64,000 bases of DNA from NCBI RefSeq assembly GCF_000002235.5, contig NW_022145607.1:35315029-35379028 (forward strand). Direction: 5' to 3'. Positions 11,545 to 24,700 of the stretch are shown here, in pieces. The translations under genes were made by a program, and so were the position numbers. The notes beneath the pieces are model-generated. The model was not told the origin of the DNA, ran no database searches, and saw nothing but the letters and a program-made list of their open reading frames with translations. The DNA comes from Strongylocentrotus purpuratus (taxonomy: Eukaryota; Echinodermata; Echinoidea; Camarodonta; Strongylocentrotidae). Position 1 is the first letter of the stretch, and each line of letters opens with the position of its first letter.

Positions 11545-12731
11545 ATGGCTTCTACTCGTGTTTCTTCTTTACTAAATCGTTTCAAATTTGAACAGAAAGC
11601 GAAAAAGAAATTGAATGCTTCCGGATCAAGTTACAATGTTCTAGAGACGTCGAGCATTTGTGAAAATTCGTCGTCTGTGAATGCGAAACACAGTGAAATG
11701 AATGGGGATTCAACACTGTCTCGCTCAACAACGCCAGATTCAGATGGTAAATCTAATCATAATCATTGCTTATCAAAATTGTCATTGAATCTACTCTAGC
11801 AGTGTTTAATATGCAATAATGATGAGTGATGATGTAGTATTGTACTTGTATTTTGTAGATCCTACTTTTATTGTAGTTGTACTTTGTAGTAGAGTTTATG
11901 CTCAGACCTCTTGAATGAATGGGTGACCAATGTTCGCTCAGATTTTAGAACATTATTAGAAAATGTGATATTCGATCCATGTTTTCTCGTATTCTACACA
12001 AATGTATTTATTTTAATTAATACCAAATGGACGGCAAAGTATTTTACTACCAATTTGTTCAACTAGAAAATTTATCGTCAAAGGATTTTGGAGATATCGC
12101 GATCTAAAAATTTGATGTCCGATCGTGCGTGCACGCTGCATCTAAAAAAGTCATAAAAATAAGCAGGCCAATACCCAGGTGCAAGGCTTCTCATTTTGAG
12201 ATGGCTGTAGCTATTGGGCTTAAATCAACGCAAGATAAACATAAACATCTTCTATCTATGTTCTAATGTCTATTTTTTAAAAATCTGTATTTAAAAAGAC
12301 GTCATTTTTTTTGTTCATATTTTATATTTTTTAAAAGTGGCATTGTTCGACATCTGACATGTTAATCGCTATCAAAGTTCTTTGACTGAAGTTGACGGGG
12401 GTGCAGAAAATATGCACTTTTCCACCCCCCAAAAGCATGCAACAAGTATTTCCCCTACTGTGCATATTTTAAGAGATAGGGTCAATAAATTTGGTTATTT
12501 TTTAATGATTTATTGAATTTTCACATTTGATAGAATTTACAAGTTGAAGTTGATCTTTACTTCTTTAAATCTCAGCTATTTTATGCATTCCGGAGACACC
12601 AACATCAGACTTACCGGAGTCCATAGAATCAGGCAGCCCTGTGTTCCCTTCTGCCAAGAAAAGACTTGCAGAGAACAGTCAGAGATCGCTTATCAAATCA
12701 ACCATTTCCAGCCTTCTCTCACCTACCACAG
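11545..12731 (+). CDS. SMARCAD1: SMARCAD1 exons 1-2: N-terminal disordered region
   Basis: Residues 1 to about 119. Exon 1 ends in phase 1 (GAT G|GTAAAT). Exon 2 must start at 12576 (TTTAAATCTCAG|CTATT) to keep frame. The junction then reads [18 protein letters not shown], matching the human TPDSD...VPETP stretch. A nearer AG at about 12595 would shift the frame and was discarded. The intron between (11747-12575) shows no repeat I recognise. Confidence 0.85.
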
Positions 12732-15700
12732 GTACTTCAAAGTTCTTCTGCTCACTAACCTCAGCTCAGTAGCCTGTAAATTTCACATTCCTGTAGGCTT
12801 CAGGAACCCTTTCGTCAGTGGGTTAACACAATCTTTCTTTAAGCCTAGAAGAAACTTTGGGGTAAACAAACTACAGTCAAACCTGTCTATAGCAACCGCC
12901 CAAGGGAAACACAAAAAGTGGCCTTTGTAGACAGGTGGTCTTCGTAGACAGGTTCCTTTAGTACATGATTCAATGAGAAACCATTTTCAAGGGAAACAAC
13001 AAATGTGGCCCTTGTAGACAGGTGGTCTTTGTAGACAGGTGGTCACTAAAGCAGGTTTGACTTTATATCTATTTTGGTAAGAGATATAGTCCATGGGTTG
13101 GAAAAGGGTATGCAGTATCTCCTTTTCTAGAAAATAGCAAAGGAGAGAAAGAAAGAAAAAAAGAAAGACAGAAAGGAAAAGATAAAAGATGAGTATATGA
13201 CCCTTCCTACACCTTCCCTCAATCATTGGTTCATATTTCATCATCTAGTAAAGACCAGGGAGGTGTTTCACAAAACTTGTCATCAGTGACAAATGACAGT
13301 TTTTGTTATAAGCTACTGAAATCCTTGCTTCTGATTGGTCATCAACAGATTTGTCATTTGTCATTGAAAAAAGGCTTTGTGAAACGGGTCCCAGTGCTCT
13401 CTCAACGGCTAGGTTTGTATGCCACTGTTCGCCGTGAGTGTATGGCAGGGCCCTATTGAGTTTGCTTTATCAATCATGCATTGTCAAAAAATTACATATT
13501 TCATGATTTTGTTTATTTGCTTTTACTCTTTTGTCACTAATTATGTATTTCATTAAAACCTTTCTAAAAACTTGCTGACGACACACCTCTTTTACTTTCA
13601 CCTTTTGTTCAGGCGGTACTAAGAGCCCCACATTTGGCAAGCAACAGCATCTTACGAATGGAAACGGAAAGCAATCCAGCCCGTCTTCTTCCCGTCGGAC
13701 CAAGAAGAAGCAGATCTGCTTTGTTGACTCTGATGAGAGTGAATCGGACAGTGAGTCAATGTTACGGAGGGAAGAATCAAGTTCGCATTCTGCCGGCAAA
13801 AGTCAGGACATGAAATCAAACTCTGAGACAAAGTCCGACTCGACTCGCATATCAGATGTAGAGACACAGAACAGCTTGGAGACTGTGCTTTACAGCTACG
13901 AAGATCGTTCCGAGGGTTCACAACCTCAGCACCAGTCTGGCGGGTTGAAGAGAAAGCTCTCCGAGATGTCAAGCGGTGGAGAGGAGGGTGGTGATGAAGA
14001 TGAGAAAGAGGAGGAGGATAAGATGAAGAGAGATGCCATGGAACAGCTAAGGGTCTGCTTCCCACATAAGGATCACAAGGTTAGGATCATCTTAAAGATA
14101 AACTTGAGTTCTGGTAAAAAAAGGAAAATGAATTCTCACAGAATCGAACAAAACTTGCACTGAATGTTCAAGATTACAAATAAATGTCATTTGCCAAACT
14201 ATTTTGGTAGAAAATATATACTGGCCGAGTAATGAGCATAGAAAGATAAGGAAATCAAGGTTAGTAGGCCTGACACCATTTGTGTAGTCCCATATACATC
14301 TTTCTGTGTACAGTGCTTGTTACTTTACCAAGACTGGACCAAATTTATTATGATTTTGATGACTCCAGAACCATGCAGTACACACCAATACTTACATGCT
14401 ACATGATCAACTTTTTCTGATCCATTCCACACCTTTTCTTTCACAATGCAATCGCATGACCAGATTCAAATTCTTTAGTAACACATAATTATAACTTGAT
14501 CAATCGATAAAAAGGGACGGACGCCGCTTTGGATTGTGTAACTGTTTTATTCAATCTGCAGTCAAAGAGAAAATGCAGATAGGAAATTCGCCTTTGAAGT
14601 GCCTGTTCCAAGAAAATCACAAATGTGGTGAATAACATTAATAGAAACTGGTAAGCTAACAGATGGCCATCGTACAAGTTTTAGGTCAACTACATATCGG
14701 GTGATTTATAAAAATACAAATGAAACCACCTGCAAAGGATCTGGGATATACAAGAGATTCGCCGGAAAGATAATGATGTTTTAATGCCGTCACAATATGA
14801 ACCAATCCTGCCCAAGCAGACGACATCCCATAAAGAATGAACATAATTGTACCGGTGTGTTTGCTCAGTCAGTAGAGTGTCCGCCTCACAACCAGGAGGT
14901 TGTGGGTTCGAACCCTGGCCGCGTCATACCACTAAAAGATGTTAAAAGACAGGAGTTGCTGCTACCTTGTTTGGCGTTCAACAATAAGGGATAGAGCAAC
15001 GTCGATCTGGCGCTGCTCAGTGGCTGCCGGGCTCACGATCAATTGGGCAAAAAGAATTTCCAATTTCAGTTATATAAAATTTGGAGTGGATTTTAAAAGA
15101 TTATCATTATTATTAATTGCAACGCTATTATTTCTCAAATTATAATTGTATATAAATGTGATGGCATTTTAAACCATTCAAAAGGGGATATGAAACCGAT
15201 TCTGGTAACTTAATTCTTTTGTTTGTAAATACACAGGATAGGGGTTAATGAACAATCAAAGAAACCACACTTTCAAAGTAAAAAAAACCGCGGAATGAGG
15301 GATGAGGGATTTTAACTCAGTAAAAATAGGAACAGGTCAGCTCCCTTCCCGGCCCAAGCAGACAGCAAATGGTTACAGTATAGCATAATGGAACTAACAA
15401 ATACATTATGTCAGTTCAAATACAAAACCATATATTGTATATGTACCATTTGACGGCTATGATATATGACAGTGACAATTAAGGAGCTACAATTTTATCT
15501 GTTAGGAGCCTGAAGAACACTTACTTTGTGTAAAGAGGTCAGGGCCCCTCCACCCCCGAACGGACAGCAAATGGCTATTATCATGTACATGTACAGTCAA
15601 ACCTGTCAACAGCGATCGCCCAAGGGAAACACAAAAAGTGGTCTTTGTAGACAGGTTACTACATGTTTCAATGAGAAACCATTTTCAAGGGAAACAAAAA

Positions 15701-18700
15701 TATGGTCGTTGTAGACAGGTAGTCACTAAAGCAGGTTTAAAGCAGGTTTGATTGTATAATGTATGTGAATGATTTTGCTTTCATGTCTTTTAGGAACTGA
15801 AGAGGGCCTTGCAGTGCACAGATTGGAACATCAACAAGGCAGCCAATGACCTCATGCTGCTTGGGAGTCCCCCAAGGCGCAAGGTTTGCACCTCACCTAC
15901 ACTTGAAACTAAGAAGCCCTTGTTACCAAGAAGGTCAATGAAGAATCAAAGAACTACCAGGTAATTAGGCTTGGGTATCCAAATCTTGCATGTTATTGCA
16001 GGGATGAGAGTGGGGGGGGGGGGGGGGGTGGGTGGGAAAAAAATCCCTCATCTGAACAATGTTGTAGAATCCCTTTAAGCTAGATGGGGTAACAATTATT
16101 TCTTAAATTCAGAACTTCAGAATGCAAGGAAAGCTTGTCCTTTTACGTAAATATATTCTAAAGTTTCTGCAGAAAGGCAGCATGGTCCCCTTTTACCCCT
16201 TTAAGAGGGCGCTGATGATGATAAAAAAACAAAACAACAACAACTACAAAATACATTCCAAGATTATGAAAGCTGATGGATGGTGAATAAAATGATTTAA
16301 GTATGGTTTTTACCCCCGCCAGGGGCCTTGCCCCCGGACCCCATTTAATCTTCCTCCTTTTAAGGAATTTCTCTGTCTCATCCCTGTATTGGTTATTACA
16401 ACAACAAAAGAAGAAGAAAAGAAGAAATACTTCTGGATTTCATTCTGCTTTTATCCTATATTCAGATTTCAGCTTTTAAAGCCCCACTGTCCTACTTATA
16501 ATTACTTGCTACCTCTATACAGAAAACAAAGCCTAATCGGTGACCATTGGTCCCCCATGATCCTCTTTTTCTTATGTTAATTGAGAGCTGAGTTGATGAG
16601 ATAACCACCTGTCCAGTGACCTTGCAGGGTGGTCTAATCCCTACTATAAACTAGTACTTATAAGCTTTAAGTAATGCTTCTGTAAAGAGATACTGCAAGT
16701 TTAAATACCAACATTTCATTCTAAATAATGGTAAAAAAACCTTTTTGGTGGATAAGTCAAGACACTTGCTCTTAACTTAAAGGTGGTGTAGCGCCAATAG
16801 TTCATATTTCTCTTTATGTGTATGTCCAGGATGCATTTAGTGGATGGCTGCAGAAACCATCCACAAGTCAGCCCAAGAAGAAACGCCCACAACCCAAGAG
16901 GGTCATCAGCTCTTCAGATGACGATGAAGACATCGTAGAAGTCCCACAGAAGAACAAAGAGGTTAAGCCGAAGAAGACCTTTCGGAGGATAAGAACGTTT
17001 TCGTCTGACAGTATGGAGGATGTGTCTCCTGTTAAGAAGAGCGAGGTTAAGTCTTTGGACAGCAGGAAGGACGATGATGACGATGACGACGACGATGATG
17101 ATGAGAGCAAGAGCAAAGACGAAACTGGTGCTGGTTCAGGAAAGATTGCAAATGGGTTCTACAAAAAAGGATCGTCGGCGCAGAATGGCATCGCAGGAAA
17201 GAAACCCTTCCGGAAAGTGTGGTCAGGGTTTCTCTCAGATGAAAGCAGTTCTTCAGCCAAGACAACTGCCAATAAAATGCAGGCCAAAGCAGGTAATAAA
17301 GCTACAAATCATTTAAAGAGCTGAGTTATTCTTATTTTGATGTGTTCAAAAATAAAAATTAATGTTGTGTTTACCATATTTGATAAATACTGAACAAATA
17401 AATTGATGTCATTTTTTCTTTGATCCATGCTTGACCCATGCAACTTTCATCATTATCATAACAATTTGCTTCGGCAATAGTCAATATATTCTGTGAATCT
17501 CGTAGAGGAAAATTTACATAGTAGTATCACCAGTCCAGATTTTGTAAGTTTTTATGTACACATTGCAAGCACATTATACAGTAATATATGGCATGCATAG
17601 CGTAGGACCGGTCGAGTAATGACGATGACGTACAATGTAGTATGCCAAAATTTGCATATAGCGGTCACATCAATCGTTTAACGAAGGAGTTAAAAAAAAC
17701 GAATCGGTTAGTGTAAGAAACCAAATTAACCAGACTTCCAAGTTCCAGATTGAATTTTTTGAAATTCATCAAGCATATTGATAGTAATAACATACATTTC
17801 AAGATTACAGAATAAAAACTATAATTTAGTTTTACAAATCACTTGGCTCTTTAATATCATTGAAGTATTATGTTGGGGGTACTCTCCCTGAGGCCTTTCT
17901 TGAGGCCCGAGTGAATGAGGAAACAATGGACACCTCATTTACACAATGCATGTTTTTTAACACAGGAAATGTAGGGTAGGAATGTTCTTTAAACATTAGA
18001 AACTTACTAAGACAATTCCAGATGATGATTTAAATTCTATTGTCTTTTGTTTTCTGATGTTACTAGAGAGTGTATGTTTTCACTCGATGCATTAAAAATC
18101 ATGGCTCAAATATTCAGAACTTGTAGTCATAGATACTAGATAATATAGTAAGAATTTTGGAGGAGTAGAGAAATCTCTTTGAATTTCATTTACCAATTGT
18201 CCTGAGCATCAAATTTCTTTTGAATTCAGAGCTGTAATACAAGGAAGGGTAGGATTGTGGTGCAAGTGTAATAACTCATTATTTTTTACTTTTATTATAT
18301 TTTACAAATTCATTTCGTCTAAATATTCACGCTTTTCTTTTCTTTTCTTTATTTTTTTCTTTATTTTTTGTTCTTACCTTGTTCGTTTTCTTTTGTTAAA
18401 TTTTTCTTGATCAATATTGATTAGATACAATTACCCCTGGGAACCAAATATTTTTACAAGCCTTGCTTCTTTTTGGTTCCCCCATATATACAAACAAATT
18501 GTTGATTATGTAATATTTTATTGTACTTTAGTCTCCAATTTATTCATTTAATTGTATTTCGTTTTTTGAATGTATTGTTTGTTTGTATAATTACTTGTTT
18601 AAATTTATTTGTGAAATATGGAAATAAATTCAAATCACTTTCTAGCTACAAAAGCAACCATCACCAAACCTAACAAACCACCACGGGCGCCACGATACAG

Positions 18701-21700
18701 CGATTCAGAGGAGGATCTCCACTATGGCGATAGTGGTTCTGAGTATGAGGGGGAGGAAGAGGTTAGTCCAGAGTTCAGGGCAATGGCCGTCTCTTTCTTC
18801 AATGATGCTACGGCAGAGGAGATGATCAGCATCGATGGATGCTCCAAGGGCAAGGCAGAGAAGATCATCTCTATCAGACCATTTGACGATTTTGCTGATC
18901 TGGTAAGGATGACAATAAATTTCCAGTTCTTTTCCGAGTGATGGGTTTTCCGTTGGGCAGTACTATCATCTTATTATATACCCTCCAATTATGAAATTAT
19001 ATGATTTTTCAAAATTTCAAACTGTTCTTATTGTTTATCAAATTTTGTGTTAGAACTTCAACTTTAAGGTTCCCTGTTTTTTGTGGTTTCTTGAAAAATA
19101 ACTTGCTTTTAAGTATATATTTCCATCTTAGAATATGCTACGTCTATGTACGTCTGTCTCGTAGAACTCTGTTCAGTCACCCTTGTCTCAGTGGCTATCT
19201 ATCTGTTATGTTGACCTATATTGCTTCCTTTATTAGGTGATATATGTAGACTGTAATACATTTTGAATAGAAAAGAAATAGTGATTACATTAATAGGCAG
19301 GTTAGACTGTTATTCTTTTATGTTCAGTTGGAGAGATTCAATGAGACCAAACAGCTGGGGCCCGTCTCACAAAGCCTTTTTACAATGACAAATGACAAAA
19401 ATCAGTGACATGTCTACTGATAACCAATCAGAAGCAAGGATTTCAGTAGCTTATAACAAAAACTGTCATTTGTCACTGATGACAAGTTTTGTGAAACGCC
19501 CCCCTGAACTGTGGTTTGGTCTGGGGATGTGAGGCAATGTTTTTGGACCTATATCTCCTTGCTCATATGCTGTCAAGGTTTCCCTTCAAAGTAGGCTACC
19601 TAATTCACCCTTGCAATGAAAAGTTATTTGTTTGTTATTTGTTTGTTATTTGTTTGTTTTGTTTTGTTTTGTGTTTGTTGTTCAGGTGGAGAGGTTTGAC
19701 GAGGCCAAGACGCTGAGCTCTGGTCTCATCTGGAATTGTGAGGCAGTGTTCCAGGAGCGTAGAGTCATGACGGACCTGATGGCTAAGTGCGTCAGCATCT
19801 CAGACCGCATCCAGAGGAAGGTCACGTCGGTCATTGAGAACCCGGACCTGGCGGTCAATGGTCAACTTACAAGACAACCAGCCCTGCTCAACAGAAGGTA
19901 ACATTCCGTGTTTTTCTCCCTGTTTTTCCATTGTCTTCCCGAATTTCCATTGTCTGAAAATCGTTCGTACGGTGTTCGTAGCAGTTCGTAATGGCATTTG
20001 CGACCGAGGCTTTAGCGGCATGTGTCAGAACACAACATATTCCTGAAGGAATGAAACAGATACAGATAGAGGCTGAGCTAGTACCAACGTCGACAAAAAC
20101 ATTTCAGTCTTGGCTGTCATGTCAGCGATCGATCGATTTTAGGCGCACATGCCAGCCCCTTTTTCGAACTGTACAACAGCGTGTGTACTATCTCGCCGCA
20201 CTTAGCGCACCCTGCTGGCGTGTGTGTGCCTAGTATTACGTCTACATAATACTAGGCGCCGAGCTGGCATAATCGGATTGATTCGCTGCTATTTGTACCG
20301 TGTTTTGTGTCACAATCTCTATCGGTCCAGCGAAACAAAATGGCAGCGCCGCCCAGTCTCTTAAGAATCTGACGAATATTGCTAAATATTCAGAGTTAAC
20401 CATGATTTTAGGCCCGATACTTATTCACTGCATAACAAATCACAAAAATAGTGTAAGTTTTACGATTTTCTTCTTGAAAAATGAAAAGTTTTGAGGTGAA
20501 ATGGGTCTTCCGCGACTTTCCGTTCGAAATTGCATTTTCCATTTCAAATGGTCATTTCCGTGAATTCCGTCCGTTTTCTGTGATCGCGGAAAATCAGTGT
20601 CTCTACATTATGTCCGTCCGTCCGTACGTGCATCTGTACGTCCCGCTCTCGTGATCGCGTTATCTCAAGAACCGATAGGTGGATACCCGCCAAACTTGGA
20701 TCATTTATGTATCTTGCAGAGCCAATGAACTGATTAGAGTTGGGGGTCATGAGGTCACAGGTCAAACGTCATAGGGCTAGTTATGTATGCAAAAATAGCT
20801 TGTGATCACATTATTATTAGAACTGATAGACAGATTACCATCAAACTCAAGACGTGTATGTATCTTGCAGAGCCAATGAACTGATTAGATTTTAGGGTCA
20901 TGAGGTCACAGGTCAAAGGTCATGGGGCTCATTATGTATGCAAAAAAAGGTTGTGAACTATGTGAACGCATTATCATTAGAACCGACGGATGGATTACTA
21001 TCAAACTCAGGACATGAATGTATCTTGCAGATCCAATGAACTGATTACATTTTAGGGTCATGAGATCAAAGATCAAAGGGTCATGCATATACAGATATAT
21101 GAAAAATAACTTGTAATCACAATATTCTTATAACCTCTTAATGGATTACAATCAAACTTTAATTTTGAAAATTGCTTCCGTTATCATGCTTTCCAATCAC
21201 TTTCGACTGCACGCAGTCGGAAGATCAATCTAGTTTGTTTTTTGTTTGTTATTATCATCATCAACGTCAACGTTTTCAGCTATAAACAACATCATTATCA
21301 CCATCTTCAATATCAATAATTTCAACATGGGAATTTTTGTCTTCATTTGAATTCAATTTGCATCACCAGTCTGTTTTTCCTAGGTCACAAATGAACAAAA
21401 CACGAAGTGTGAGAATAAGTATTTCAAGATGAAATTAGAATTGCACTCATGGCATTAATTGAAAACGTTGCTTTTGCTTTTGTACAGTATGCAGTTGAAA
21501 CCCTATCAGTTGGTGGGCCTCAACTGGTTGAAGCTCATGCACACAGAGAAAGTCAATGGTATACTGGCCGATGAGATGGTAAGCTTTTACAACAAATGCT
21601 CCTCACTCAATTTTCTACACTGATTGAATGGCCTGTTAACCCTATACAGTGCGTCCCAGAAAAAATGAAACTGAGAATTATCAATGTTTTATCATAACTT

Positions 21701-24700
21701 AGTAAAATTTATGATTAATAAATGACACATGTTTGGACAGCTTAGATCCTCTTCTTTCATGTGATGTAACTCATATGATGCATATTTCAAGCATGAGTGA
21801 TTAAAATCAATTTAAAGAGAGGAAACCAAAAAGTCTTTTGGCGGACGGTATCTGAATATTAAAGAGAAAATCACATTTCTAGAAAGTTGAGTTTATACTC
21901 TTTCATATGACACCTCAATCAGGAAAAATGAGGAAGGAATAACAAAGTTCTGTTTGTTTAAAGTAGTGCTTGTATTTCCATAATTTTACCAACAAGCAGA
22001 ATTGACAAAAGACTTAACTCCGTTTCGTTGACAATCAGCCATGCATGAAGTCTTTCGTCAACGGATGAATGTCAACGAAACGGAGTTAAGTCTTTTGTTA
22101 ATTCCGTTTGTTGCTACGGCAGGCGGCCAGTGAAAACGAATTCGTTTGATAAAATTATTTTGAAACTACAAAGCCTGGTGAGGAGGGGGGGGGGGGGGGG
22201 GGGGACGGGGGCTTCTAAGGCCCCCCCCCCCCTAAGCCATGAAAATTTGCATGCATGTCAAGTAAAGTGTATAGAGTACTTTGGTAACTTCACTTTTTGT
22301 GATTGCATTGTGAAAGAAACTGGAAAAACAAATGGGAATGGTTCTTATGTAGTACATGTACATAAGAGTTATGTATACTATACATCCTGTTTTCTTCTGA
22401 TTTTCTTACAAATTTATATTTCTTGTAGATTTTTAATAGACCTTACAAAATATTCTTATTCATGTACATATGTTTTTGCTGTGTTTGTAGTAAGCTTGTG
22501 AAATTATTTTCTCTTTCAATTCAATTTTGTTTATTCATCCAAATTCACAAGAATACATGGAAATTTGTTTTGGTCACACATGGTACAAATATGTAATATA
22601 TACCAGTATATGAGAAACTATATGGTTGTGTTTATAATCATAGAAGAACCATCAAAATAAAAGATAGACAAGATAGAAATATTTTTATATTCTAGTATTA
22701 CTCATTGAAAATGATGAAAAAGATTTAACATCAGTGTGAAAGAAGGAATGAAGGAAAACCATGCCAAGCCGATACTTGGGCCCACATGCTCCTCACTTCA
22801 TTTGATTGTACAAACGAATAGAGTATGGAACATATGAGCCCAAATATCGGCCTGTCCGTCATTTCAATGAGCGCAATCTCCTTCCTGACCGTAATAGTTC
22901 ATATAAGTAATTTAGATTATGTGAGAATACCACCCATTCTCTTTAATGTAGGGTCTTGGGAAGACAATCCAAGTCATTGCCTTCCTCTGTCATCTCCTTG
23001 AGGAGAATAACAAGGGACCGCATCTCATTGTAGCCCCATCGTCCACTCTCGACAACTGGATGCGGGAGCTCCAGACCTGGTGTCCGGCCCTCGATTGCAT
23101 CCTCTATCACGGATCACAAAAGGACAGACAAGAGATTCGCGATGCCTTGCTCTACGACAACATGTCATGCCATGTGATTGTAACTTCGTAAGTGGCATTT
23201 CATTTATGTTTTCCTGTGGGGACAAACAGAGAAAGAATTTTAGAGGAAGAGAGTGTCTTGGTATGAATCTTTGAGACTTCAATGAATAGTGGGGCTCATT
23301 ATGTATGCAAAAACAGCTCGTGATCACACTATTATTAGAACAGGTGGACGGATTACCATTATATTCAAGACAAGAATGTTTCTTGCAGAGCCAATGAACT
23401 GATTTGATTTTAGGGTCACAAGGTCAAAGGTCATGCAGTCGAAGCTCCAACTAGTTTGTATTGTTAATGGTGCAGAATATTAAAGAAGTCCGAACTTTCC
23501 TTTCCAGGTATAATCTATGTGCAAATACCCCTGAGGATAGAGGGATATTCAAGAAACTACCTATGCAGTATGCTATCTTTGATGAAGGTCATATGCTGAA
23601 GAACATGAAATCTCAGAGATACCAACATCTCATGAAGATTAGGGTGAGTAGGAGAATTCTTCAACTTTAACACCAATGATTTTGGTTGCTTGAAGGGTGA
23701 CCCAGAGCTGCCAACCATTACGATTTTATCGTATTTCGTACGATTTTTAGAAGTAAATACGATAGTACGATTTTTCCTCAAAAAATATGATTAAAAAAAA
23801 CAAAAAACGAAAAAAAAACGATTTTTTATTTTTATTTAATTTTTTAACATTTTTTTTTCTTCAATTTTTTTTGTGTGTGTGTGTGTCTGTTTGTGTGCCA
23901 TGGTCAAATAGCCCATTCTCTCCTGTAAAGTATCCTACAAGTATCTCACATCAGCATTTTGGGGATGTTCATTGGCTCATCGAACACTTGTCATGACGAA
24001 ATCATGCATACTCATACCATTGGTCCATTGAAAAATTTCTTCCTGTATGTAAAAACTTATGCAAATTGGAACCCCCCCCCCCAAAAAAAAAAATATGCAT
24101 TTTTCAAGTGAGAAAGTACTTATCGATCAAAAATAGGGTTTTTATTTTCAAAATAGGATTTTTTTGGGAAAATAATAGGATTTTTGTTCAGTTGAGGTTG
24201 GCAGTTCTGGTGACCCACATGTGTACTGGGCTTTTTAACTCTTATCCTGCCATTATGAATACAGCCTAATGCCACAGGGCTAATCCCCATTGTGCCAAGG
24301 ATCAAATCCCCCTGTGCCAAGCGTCAAAACCTCCTGTGCCAAGTTAATTTTGAGATAATCGGATTAACGTGATGGTACTCTCAATAGCGTGTTCGAAATA
24401 CCAGGCACAGTGCAATGAGCACAAACAATAACTGCTATTACGAATGCGAGCATGCATGCATAAAGCAGCTAAGAGGTATCTCGCTCGCATGAATGAAGCA
24501 ACCAATTGATAGCGCGCTCTTAGTACAAAGCACTATAACGGTAAAGTGCAAGCAGCCTTATGGAAGGATATGAATTAAAGATATAAGGTTACAATTGGTA
24601 TTATGTTAGTTCCAGGGTTAGGGTTTGATCTCGGGTTGAAGCCAGAAATTCTGTTGGATTGGGAAATTGACTACAGAGCAATTGAGCTTGCATCATATAA

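Noticed and set aside
15884-15960. Longer version of SMARCAD1 exon 4 using a donor at ACCAG|GTAATT
   Set aside because: It ends in phase 2 and would throw exon 5 out of frame; the donor at 15883 keeps phase 0.
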